Assembly (NCBI GenBank): GCA_024231955.1
Contig: JAAEPZ010000538.1
Span: 702,551 to 766,550, forward strand
Reading direction: 5' to 3'
Origin: a bacterium
Lineage (GTDB): Bacteria; Krumholzibacteriota; Krumholzibacteriia; JACNKJ01
DNA: 64,000 nucleotides
The notes below the pieces were generated by a model, which saw only the letters and a list, made by a program, of their open reading frames with translations, did not search any database and was not told where the DNA came from. Shown here piece by piece: positions 53,931 to 61,553 of the stretch; the stretch's first letter is position 1; each line of letters starts with the position of its first letter. Both the position numbers and the translations under genes were made by a program.

Positions 53931-53963
53931 AAAACAGGGAGATCGCCGGGGCGATCTCCCTGT
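53931..53963 (-). terminator. Terminator of the second DUF5916-like gene
   Basis: ACAGGGAGATCGCC (53934-53947) pairs with GGCGATCTCCCTGT (53950-53963), 14 bp with almost no loop, and on the minus strand TTTT follows. The rest of the gap 53697-53996 holds no supported gene; an open frame across it belongs to a shadow. Confidence 0.8.
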
Positions 53964-53996
53964 AGAGCCGGGAGCCGGATTGTCGGAGCAAAGGCG

Positions 53997-56576
53997 CTAG
54001 ATCGGCAACCAGTAGTCGACCTTGGCCATGAACCGGTTTTCGGCCTCATTGTCAAGCAGGGGCCTGGTGCTGAAGTCCGTCTCGAATCCGGTCGGATCGC
54101 TGCCCCTGTAGCTGTTCGAACCCCGGGTATGGGCCCAGACGAGATAGAAGGTCGAGCCGGGACGGTATTCCCAACGATAGACCATGCTCAGGTTGACGGC
54201 GCCCCAGCTGAAGTCGTCCTGAGAGACATCGTATCCATCAAAGGGGGTGAACTCGTTGCTGTCCGGTTTCACCAGTGAGCGGGGGTTTGAGTACTCGCCG
54301 ATGGACAGGTAGGGCTGGAGGTATAGCTCCAGGGACTTGTCCCGGCTGAAGAGCATGCTGCTGTTGAGCGTCATGTCCCAGGTGCGACGATCGAGTTCGG
54401 CGAACACGTAGCTGGTGCCGCCGATGCCCTCGCTCGGTGTCTCGAAGTTCCAGAACCAGTCGGCGTCGGAGTGCTGGAATCTGTAATTGACGTGGAGGTT
54501 GTGGCTCAACCGCGTGTTTTGCAGCCATTCCAGATTGCCGCCCACGCGATAGCCGTGAGTGCCGGCATCGTCGCGATTCCAATTGCCGTTGATGCCGAAT
54601 TCGAAGTTCTTGGTGTGGTCGGAATTGAATCCGGCCCACAGCGATTGGCCGGCGGGACTGCGGTAAAGCGGCCCCCGTTCGCCGGTTTGCGGATCCGTCC
54701 GTGTTGCCCACAGCGAGGTGAACTCGGCTTCGTAATCGCCGCCGAACCAGAGACTCCAGAAGTTGCGGGTGCCCATCCAGACATCGAGATTCACGCTTTG
54801 CGACTGATCCTGGCCGCTCTTGTAGGACCAGAGCTCCTCGCCGGCGTTTTCAGGATCCATGCAGGTGCGGTCGGTGTGGAGCCAGCTCCTGTACCAGCGC
54901 AGGTGTACATTCCCCTCGTTGATGAATCTGTCGGTGTCGGAGCCGTTGAAGTGGCGCTCGATCCAGTACTGGAGGGCATAGTGATTGGGATTGGTCATAT
55001 AGCCGAGATCGTTGATGTCCAGCTTTGAACCCTGAAGGCGCGCCGTGGCCGCCGTCTCCCATTTGCCGCCCCGCTTCTTGATCTCGAAACGGCCGCCGGT
55101 GCCGTGGACGGCATCCGGGTCGATCTCTTCACCCTCATCGTTCAGATAGGAGTGCGGGTCGACGATGCTGCCGACATAGGAGCCGGTGACCTCGTACTTG
55201 CGATCCTTGAACGTCAGTTTGAAGTCGGCGCCGGTTGTGTAGCCGTTGCGGGTCTGATAGCCGAAGCTGTCCTTGTCGCGGAATACGCCGGTCTGCATGA
55301 TGTTGAATTGGTGCTGGCCATTCTTGAACTGCTTGCCGAAGCGGCCGATGGCGTAGAGCGCTTTCTCCGAACCGCCCTTGAACAGGTTGTGCGCCTGACC
55401 CGATTCGGTCTCATCGGTGGCGGCGACCAGGATGGCGGTGGAGATGTCCCCCGCGACCTTGCCCGTCAGCTTACTGGCGAAACGGATGCGCGAATTCGGG
55501 CTGCCGGTGCCGATGCGGCGGGAGTAGAAGACGGTGAAGTTCGGATGCCAGAAGAACTGGGCACCCTCGACGAAGAAGGGGCGCTTCTCTTCGAAGTGGG
55601 ATTCGAAGGGGGACATGTTGAGTTCCGACGGATCCGCCTCGACCTGTCCGAAATCCGGCTGGATCGTGGCGTTGAGCGTCAGGTCGGCGGTGACGCCGTA
55701 TTTCAGATCGACGCCGAAATTGCCGCTGTTGTCCCAATCTTCATGGTAGTAACCACTGGCCGACTCATCGGCGGGATCGGTGATGCTGCCGACGACATAG
55801 GGTGTGATCTCAAGCTGGCGCGGGGGACGGATTCCCTCGATATTGGTCAACGTACCGCAGCGGCTCATGAAGCCGGGCTGTTCGCGATCCCAGTTCGACC
55901 ACGCGGAACGTTCGGCCTTGCTGTGGATGTACTGGAAGACATTGAAGCCCCAGGTCATGGAATCGGCGGCGCGATAGCGGATCGAAGAGAAGGGGATGCG
56001 GATCTCCGCGTACCAACCCTCATCGTCGATGAACGTATCGGCCTCCCAGACGGCGTTCCAGGAACTGTCGTGGTAGAGGTCGTCGTAGTTGTAGAAATCC
56101 TGCTTCACTCCGTGGGGATTGATCCTGAAGTGATATCCCGTTGTCAGATCGTGGTAGGGATCGATATAGATTCGGATCCTGTCCGACGAGAAGATCTGAT
56201 CCCGTCTGGAGAGGCAACTGGTGACCGGTGAATCGTTGAAACGGCAGCAGGCCACCGCGAAGTAGATGGCGTCGTCATCATAGATAACCTTGACGACGGT
56301 CTCTTCTGAAGCTTCACCGAGACGCTCCGGCGAGAACTGCGTAAAACCGGTGGCGGCGGAAGCGTTGAGCCAATCGGCTTCGTCCAGTTTGCCGTCGATT
56401 TTGATCTCACCGTTCGTGATACGGTGGGCGGCCAGAGACGGTTTTGGGGTCAGCTTGCCGTTGGCGGACTCGGGGTATTGTGAACCGCTGCCGTTGGGGT
56501 CAAAACCCTCCAGCGCCAGGGCGGTTGATATCATCATTGTGAGAATGATCAGCAGGAGCAGCAGACGGGTCGTCAT
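53997..56576 (-). CDS. DUF5916-like outer-membrane protein with N-terminal CBM9-type domain (second copy)
   Basis: An 859-residue exported protein. I chose the ATG at 56576, with GAGGA 5 nt upstream; a GTG 12 nt earlier is in frame. The signal peptide is LLLLLIILTMMISTALA. The CBM9-like part has IDGKLDEADWLNA, YDDDAIYFAVACC, YHFRINPHGVKQD and IRIPFSSIRYRAADS. The DUF5916 region has QPDFGQVEADPSELNMS and FESHFEEKRPFFVEGAQFF, then many barrel strands, ending in ...KVDYWLPI. Same architecture as the protein at 42236, with different loops, so an old paralogue. Cargo or ligand unknown. Confidence 0.86.
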   Translation of the reverse strand: MTTRLLLLLIILTMMISTALALEGFDPNGSGSQYPESANGKLTPKPSLAAHRITNGEIKIDGKLDEADWLNASAATGFTQFSPERLGEASEETVVKVIYDDDAIYFAVACCRFNDSPVTSCLSRRDQIFSSDRIRIYIDPYHDLTTGYHFRINPHGVKQDFYNYDDLYHDSSWNAVWEADTFIDDEGWYAEIRIPFSSIRYRAADSMTWGFNVFQYIHSKAERSAWSNWDREQPGFMSRCGTLTNIEGIRPPRQLEITPYVVGSITDPADESASGYYHEDWDNSGNFGVDLKYGVTADLTLNATIQPDFGQVEADPSELNMSPFESHFEEKRPFFVEGAQFFWHPNFTVFYSRRIGTGSPNSRIRFASKLTGKVAGDISTAILVAATDETESGQAHNLFKGGSEKALYAIGRFGKQFKNGQHQFNIMQTGVFRDKDSFGYQTRNGYTTGADFKLTFKDRKYEVTGSYVGSIVDPHSYLNDEGEEIDPDAVHGTGGRFEIKKRGGKWETAATARLQGSKLDINDLGYMTNPNHYALQYWIERHFNGSDTDRFINEGNVHLRWYRSWLHTDRTCMDPENAGEELWSYKSGQDQSQSVNLDVWMGTRNFWSLWFGGDYEAEFTSLWATRTDPQTGERGPLYRSPAGQSLWAGFNSDHTKNFEFGINGNWNRDDAGTHGYRVGGNLEWLQNTRLSHNLHVNYRFQHSDADWFWNFETPSEGIGGTSYVFAELDRRTWDMTLNSSMLFSRDKSLELYLQPYLSIGEYSNPRSLVKPDSNEFTPFDGYDVSQDDFSWGAVNLSMVYRWEYRPGSTFYLVWAHTRGSNSYRGSDPTGFETDFSTRPLLDNEAENRFMAKVDYWLPI

Positions 56577-56906
56577 CAGATTCCTCACGATTCTAGTGTT
56601 CGGGCAAGATTGAGGGGAGAGGGTTGATCCCGCTTAGGCGGGTCGATAGTATCAGACTCATATCACTGTGAATGGTTACACACAATCTGTCCATTTCGAT
56701 TGATGATTGTATGCGTTACGCTATGGTGGAATTGTTGCGCTCGTATGTGGGCGTGAGTGCCGTTCTCCACTCGATATTCCTCATGTCGGCTTAATCTCAA
56801 TGGTGTCGAATCCAGGGCCATTCGGAATGATTAGCTGTACGGGGATGGGGCATATGCTAAGGTAAGCCCGTTTGAAGTGAGGATCTCAATCGGGAGGATA
56901 TCTGAC
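56577..56906. other. Divergent control region
   Basis: 330 nt between the DUF5916-like gene (-) and the symporter (+). A small hairpin, CCCGC (56629-56633) with GCGGG (56638-56642), is the only clear structure. No well-spaced promoter is convincing. GGGAGGATA before 56907 is the symporter ribosome-binding site. Confidence 0.4.
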
Positions 56907-58367
56907 ATGAGTGCTTTGATAATGGCTTTTCTGGTTTATCTGGTCGTGGTGATCGCGATCGGGTGCGTGACATCCCGATCCGCGAAGAACCAGTCCGAGT
57001 TTCTGCTCGGAGGGCAGAGGATTCCGGGTTGGGCGATCACGATCAGTGAGAGAGCATCCGGCGAATCCGCCTGGCTGCTCCTGGGATTGACGGGCGCGGC
57101 GCTGACGGTCGGGCTTGGCGAAATCTGGACGGTCATCGGCTGTGTGGCCGGGATCATCTTTCTCTGGTTCTTCATCGGGGAGCGGTTCCGGCGCGAACTG
57201 AATCGATACGATGCGATTACCGTTCCCGAATTCATGGCGCAACGCTTCAACGACAAGACCAATAACGTGCGCTGGCTGGCCTCACTGATCATCATCTTTT
57301 TCTTCACATTCTACGTTGCCGCCCAGATGGTCGGCGCAGGCAAGATTCTGCAAAAGACAGGCATCATCACGGAGGCCTGGGGCACGATGCTCACGCCCGA
57401 GGTCTGGGGCATTGTCCTGGGTGCCGTCATTGTGATCGGCTACACGTTGATCGGTGGTTTCCGGGCCGTCGTCTGGACCGATCTGCTGCAGGGGCTGATC
57501 ATGATCATCGCTCTGGTCGTCCTGCCGATCGTCGGTTTTATCGAACTGCAGGCCCAGAATGCGAGTGTCGGATCGGCGCTCATGGCGGTCGGGCCGGAGA
57601 AGGCCGACTGGTTCGCCGGCAAGCAGGGGATGGCCGCGGTCAGCCTGCTGCTCGGCGGCTTCGCCTGGGGCCTGGGCTATATGGGGCAGCCCCATCTGCT
57701 GGTGCGATTCATGGCGCTTCCCGATCCCGACGAGGTGCCGAAGCTGCGTTGGCTTGCCGGTGGCTGGACGATCCTGGCCTACGGCGGCGCGTTCGCCATT
57801 GGTCTGATCGGATTGGCTCTTTACGGCGGCGAGTTCTTCGCCGGTGATGCGGAGAAGATCATGCCCGCCCTGGCGACGAATCTGTTGCCGGGTTGGTTCG
57901 CGGGGATCATCATCTCAGGGGCCGTCGCGGCGATGATGTCCACGGCGGACAGCCAGTTGCTGGTCGTCACCTCGGCCTTCTCAGAAGACATCACGCGACG
58001 TATCTTCCGCAAAGAGCTGTCTCCCCGCGCGCAGGTGACCCTGTCGCGGGTCATCACCTTTCTGGTCGGCGGCATCGCCTTCGCCATGGCGCTGGGCTCT
58101 CGGGATACGGTTTACGAAATGGTCAGTTATGCCTGGTCGGGGCTGGGCGCCTCTTTCGGCCCGGTTATCCTGATGACGCTGATCTGGCGCCGATTCGCCT
58201 GTCGGGGCGCACTGTCCACCATGTTGACGGGAACGCTGGTGACCATCATCTGGAAACAGTTCGCCGCGTTGGATGCGCTGGTCAGCCACCGTCTGGTGGC
58301 CTGGGTGGCGGCGCTGCTCGTCGGGGTGATCGTGACTCTGGCGACTGCGAAAAAAGAGTCCGACTAG
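56907..58367 (+). CDS. Sodium:solute symporter (PutP-like)
   Basis: A 486-residue inner-membrane transporter of the SSS family with about 12-13 hydrophobic segments. Family marks are GQRIPGWAITISERASGES, the conserved substrate/sodium region of segment 2, AQMVGAGKILQKTG, VIGYTLIGGFRAVVWTDLLQG and AAMMSTADSQLLV in the later helices. The RASGES and STADSQ positions resemble proline permease, so proline is likely but not proven. I chose the ATG at 56907. A terminator shared with the convergent regulator gene follows. Confidence 0.92.
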   Translation: MSALIMAFLVYLVVVIAIGCVTSRSAKNQSEFLLGGQRIPGWAITISERASGESAWLLLGLTGAALTVGLGEIWTVIGCVAGIIFLWFFIGERFRRELNRYDAITVPEFMAQRFNDKTNNVRWLASLIIIFFFTFYVAAQMVGAGKILQKTGIITEAWGTMLTPEVWGIVLGAVIVIGYTLIGGFRAVVWTDLLQGLIMIIALVVLPIVGFIELQAQNASVGSALMAVGPEKADWFAGKQGMAAVSLLLGGFAWGLGYMGQPHLLVRFMALPDPDEVPKLRWLAGGWTILAYGGAFAIGLIGLALYGGEFFAGDAEKIMPALATNLLPGWFAGIIISGAVAAMMSTADSQLLVVTSAFSEDITRRIFRKELSPRAQVTLSRVITFLVGGIAFAMALGSRDTVYEMVSYAWSGLGASFGPVILMTLIWRRFACRGALSTMLTGTLVTIIWKQFAALDALVSHRLVAWVAALLVGVIVTLATAKKESD

Positions 58368-58387
58368 CGCGCGACATGTTTTAACGC

Positions 58388-58421
58388 AAAGCCGCCCGTG
58401 GAGACGACCACGGGCGGCTTT
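58388..58421. terminator. Bidirectional terminator between symporter and NtrC-type regulator
   Basis: AAAGCCGCCCGTGG (58388-58401) pairs with CCACGGGCGGCTTT (58408-58421), a perfect 14-bp stem. The plus strand continues CGACATTTTT. Confidence 0.85.
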
Positions 58422-58429
58422 CGACATTT

Positions 58430-59797
58430 TTACCGGAGATCGTATTCCTTGATTTTTTTGTAGAGGGTCGACTCGGCGATCCCCAGGCTCTTCGCCGTTT
58501 TCCGTTTGCTACCGTCGAAGTGGCTCAACCTGTGCGCAATCGTCTCACTCTCCAGATCGCTGAGCGTCTTGGCGGGATCGTCGATCGCGACCGCTATCGG
58601 GTCGGAGTCCGCGGAGCGGCGGCTCCTGTTGTCGGGAAGCAGCACGGCGGAGGGTTGAATGGGGGAACCCTCCGCGTAGAAGACGGTCTGCTCCACAACG
58701 TGGCGCAGCTCCCGGATGTTGCCGGGCCAGTCGTAGGCCTTCAGGCGGGTCAGACATTCCGGTGAAAAGGTGAAGCCGCGAGCTTCGGGATCGCGCCGCA
58801 GGAAGTGGTTCGCGAGCAGGGGGATATCCTCGGGGATCTCACGCAGCGAGGGGGTCTGAATGGTGATCGTATTCAGACGATGGAAAAGATCCTCCCGGAA
58901 ACGTCCCTCGGCGATCTCCCGCTCAAGATTGCGATTGGTCGCCGAGAGGATGCGGACATCGACCCGTATCGCCGTGTTGGAGCCCACACGTTCAAACTGG
59001 CGTGTCTCCAGCACGCGCAACAGGCGGGCTTGCAGCTCCAGGTCCATCTCGCCGATCTCATCGAGAAACAGCGTACCGCTGTCGGCGGCTTCGAACTTGC
59101 CCGGACGATCGCCGACCGCGCCGCTGAACGCACCTTTGACATGCCCGAAGAGTTCGCTGCTGAGCAGCTCGCGATTGAGGACCGCGCAGTTGATGGCCAC
59201 AAAAGGTCGGCTCTGCCGCCGGCCCTGACGGTGGATAGCCTGCGCCACCAGCTCCTTGCCGGTGCCGGTCGCACCGCGGATCAGCACCGTCTTCCCCGAT
59301 TCGGCGAGACGCAGGCACTGCTCGCGCAGCTGCATCATCTTCGCGCTGTTGCCGATCAATTCGTCCGCCGAGGGCTGCAGAGCGCCTTCGAGGCTGCGAT
59401 TGCGCTCGACCAGATTGCGACGACTGAGCGCTTTCTCGACCGCCAGCTGCAGTCGCGGTCCGAGACCGCCGCCGCTCGGTTTCTCCAGGAAGTCGCAGGC
59501 ACCGAGTTTGAGCGCCTCGACGGCGGCCTCGATGCTGCCGTAGGCGGTGATCAGAATGGAGGTGACGTTCAGCCCCTCCTCCCGGATGCGTCGCAACAGA
59601 CCAAGCCCGTCGAGACGGGGCATATTGAGATCGGTGACGAGAAGATCGAATGAGTGCGTTTTCAATTTGGTCAATGCCTCGAGCCCGTTGACCGCGGTAT
59701 CGGTGCGGTAACCCTTGTCCTCCAACAACTCCGACATGTACTCGCGGTTGAGCTCCTCGTCGTCGACAATCAGAATATGGACTGTCTTTTCGCTCAT
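58430..59797 (-). CDS. NtrC-family sigma-54-dependent response regulator
   Basis: A 455-residue activator. The receiver has acidic [12 protein letters not shown], the phospho-acceptor Asp in [13 protein letters not shown] and Lys in [10 protein letters not shown]. The AAA+ domain has Walker [17 protein letters not shown], Walker [16 protein letters not shown] and an arginine-finger region. The sigma-54 contact loop reads GAFSGA, a conservative variant of GAFTGA. The Fis-type HTH is at the end ([20 protein letters not shown]). I chose the ATG at 59797; longer in-frame starts would extend into the kinase gene. It is 41 nt downstream of the kinase and forms its partner. Confidence 0.94.
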   Translation of the reverse strand: MSEKTVHILIVDDEELNREYMSELLEDKGYRTDTAVNGLEALTKLKTHSFDLLVTDLNMPRLDGLGLLRRIREEGLNVTSILITAYGSIEAAVEALKLGACDFLEKPSGGGLGPRLQLAVEKALSRRNLVERNRSLEGALQPSADELIGNSAKMMQLREQCLRLAESGKTVLIRGATGTGKELVAQAIHRQGRRQSRPFVAINCAVLNRELLSSELFGHVKGAFSGAVGDRPGKFEAADSGTLFLDEIGEMDLELQARLLRVLETRQFERVGSNTAIRVDVRILSATNRNLEREIAEGRFREDLFHRLNTITIQTPSLREIPEDIPLLANHFLRRDPEARGFTFSPECLTRLKAYDWPGNIRELRHVVEQTVFYAEGSPIQPSAVLLPDNRSRRSADSDPIAVAIDDPAKTLSDLESETIAHRLSHFDGSKRKTAKSLGIAESTLYKKIKEYDLR

Positions 59798-59838
59798 CTG
59801 ACTCTGCTCCTCGACTGGCGGGTCGGCGTTAATGGACG

Positions 59839-61440
59839 TTACAGCTTCTGACTGGGGAGGGGGAGGCCGATACGGAACAGCGCGCCCCCCTCGGGCAGGT
59901 TTTCCGCGTTGACCGTACCCTGATGCTGTTCGATGATATGGCGGCATATCGCCAGCCCAAGTCCGGTACCCCCACTTGTGGATTTCGTGGTGAAGAAATC
60001 CTCGAAGATCCGCTCGATCTCCGTCTCCGGCAAGCCCGGCCCGTTGTCCGCTATCTTGATCACCAGCCAGTCCGGCGTTTCACCGCCCAACCGTCTCTCC
60101 AGCTTGCAGGAGATGATGATCTCGCCGCCATTGGGCATCGCCTGCGCGGCATTGACCAGCAGATTGCTGAACACCTGCTCCAGAGCGTCCGAGTCGCCCA
60201 GGATCTGAATCCCCTTGCGATAGTCCAGCGAGAGTTTGACGCCATTCTCCTCGCAGAGCGACATCACCTCGACAGCGGCGGCGTTGAGAACACGCGATAG
60301 CTGGATGCGCCTTCTTTTGCCCTGGGTCGGTCGCGAAAATTTGAGCAGACCATTCATGCGACGCTCGGCTTTGGTGACACCCTTGAGCACCCGGGCCAGG
60401 CGGTTGTTCAGATCCGCCGGGGGGATCCCCTCATCGCGCAGCTTCTCCAGAATGTTCTCCACCGTCCCCCTGATATTGTATAGCGGGTTCTTCAATTCAT
60501 GGGTGATGCGGCTGACCATCGTGCCCAGCAGAGCCAGCTTCTCCGAACGATTGCGCTCGGTGAGCAGTTGCTCCTTCTCGAGAGTGCGCGCGGCCAGACC
60601 GGCGATGCTCTCCAGCAACTCCCTGTCCTCATCGGTGAAGGGACGACTGCCCTTGTGCATCCTGTCGAGGTAGAACGCGCCCACCCGTTTGTCGCTGACC
60701 AGCATGGGGCAGCAGAGAAGCGTCTGCACCTCCTGGGCCTGGATGCTCATCGCCTCCTGATAGCGCGGGTCCGTGAGGGCGAATTTGAGGAATACGCTCT
60801 GCCCCGTGTCCAGAGCTTCACGCAGGACGGTCTGACTGATCTGGCCCAGCTCCTCGCTGCTGAGCACCAGTTCGGTGATGGTCTGTCTGACCCCTTTGCG
60901 CCAGGCGACGATAGTGTCGGGGCGCAAGCGTCCGCTGTCATCATCCAGCAGCAGGATGAACCCGCGGCTGGCATCAACCGCTTCGCCGGCCTTGGCGATC
61001 ACAGTCTCCATAATCTCGTTGAGAGAGAGGTTGCCCGCGATCGTCTCCAGGATGTCGAGCAGCAGCTGGTAGCGCAGGTTGTGGTCCGTCTCGGCGACGG
61101 CGACCGGAGGGGAGGCGGCGATATCATCGTCGCCGTTGACGACCATGAACTCAAGACGACCAAGCAGAATACGATCCATCTCGACCAGTTTGACGTCGGC
61201 ATCGATGGCCACATCGTTCAGTCTGGTTCCGTAACGACTGTCGAGGTCACGCAGCCACCAATCGCCATCCTTGAAGAATATACGCGCGTGTCGACGGCTG
61301 ATGCTCCTGTCCTCAAGCGCAACCGTCGCCTCGCTGGAGCGCCCAATAATGATGTCCTGCTCGGGTGCCGCCTCGAATGGCCCGTGACTCATGGGCGATC
61401 GGGCATCATCGTTCTGAATCAATTCCAGCAGTAGTTTCAT
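59839..61440 (-). CDS. FHA-GAF sensor histidine kinase
   Basis: A 533-residue cytosolic kinase with no membrane segment. Residues about 28-100 are an FHA domain (IIGRSSEATVALEDRSISRR, LRDLDSRYGTRLND), which binds phosphothreonine. A GAF domain covers about 135-290. The dimerisation helix has the phospho-acceptor His in SRITHELKNPLYNIRG (His314). The ATPase part shows NLLVNAAQAMPNGG, IADNGPGLPE and GGTGLGLAICRHI. An FHA domain on a histidine kinase is uncommon. The neighbouring divergent Ser/Thr kinase could supply the phosphothreonine. The NtrC-type regulator downstream is the likely target. Confidence 0.94.
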   Translation of the reverse strand: MKLLLELIQNDDARSPMSHGPFEAAPEQDIIIGRSSEATVALEDRSISRRHARIFFKDGDWWLRDLDSRYGTRLNDVAIDADVKLVEMDRILLGRLEFMVVNGDDDIAASPPVAVAETDHNLRYQLLLDILETIAGNLSLNEIMETVIAKAGEAVDASRGFILLLDDDSGRLRPDTIVAWRKGVRQTITELVLSSEELGQISQTVLREALDTGQSVFLKFALTDPRYQEAMSIQAQEVQTLLCCPMLVSDKRVGAFYLDRMHKGSRPFTDEDRELLESIAGLAARTLEKEQLLTERNRSEKLALLGTMVSRITHELKNPLYNIRGTVENILEKLRDEGIPPADLNNRLARVLKGVTKAERRMNGLLKFSRPTQGKRRRIQLSRVLNAAAVEVMSLCEENGVKLSLDYRKGIQILGDSDALEQVFSNLLVNAAQAMPNGGEIIISCKLERRLGGETPDWLVIKIADNGPGLPETEIERIFEDFFTTKSTSGGTGLGLAICRHIIEQHQGTVNAENLPEGGALFRIGLPLPSQKL

Positions 61441-61457
61441 CGAACCTCACCTGATGG

Positions 61458-61505
61458 TTGGTATGATCATCTATTATGGTATACCTCCGATATCGGGGGT
61501 GTAAA
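61458..61505. promoter_or_regulatory. Overlapping divergent promoters with a palindromic operator
   Basis: Plus strand: TTGGTA (61458-61463), 16 nt, TATACC (61480-61485), toward the Ser/Thr kinase. Minus strand: TTTACA (61505-61500), 18 nt, TACCAT (61481-61476), toward the histidine kinase. CCTCCGATATCGGGGG (61484-61499) is symmetric at 14 of 16 positions and lies where both promoters overlap. The -10 and -35 assignments are only moderate. Confidence 0.45.
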
Positions 61506-61553
61506 CTCTTTACTGTCGCGGGACGGCCCTCTATCCTCTGGGTGGAGGTAGTG

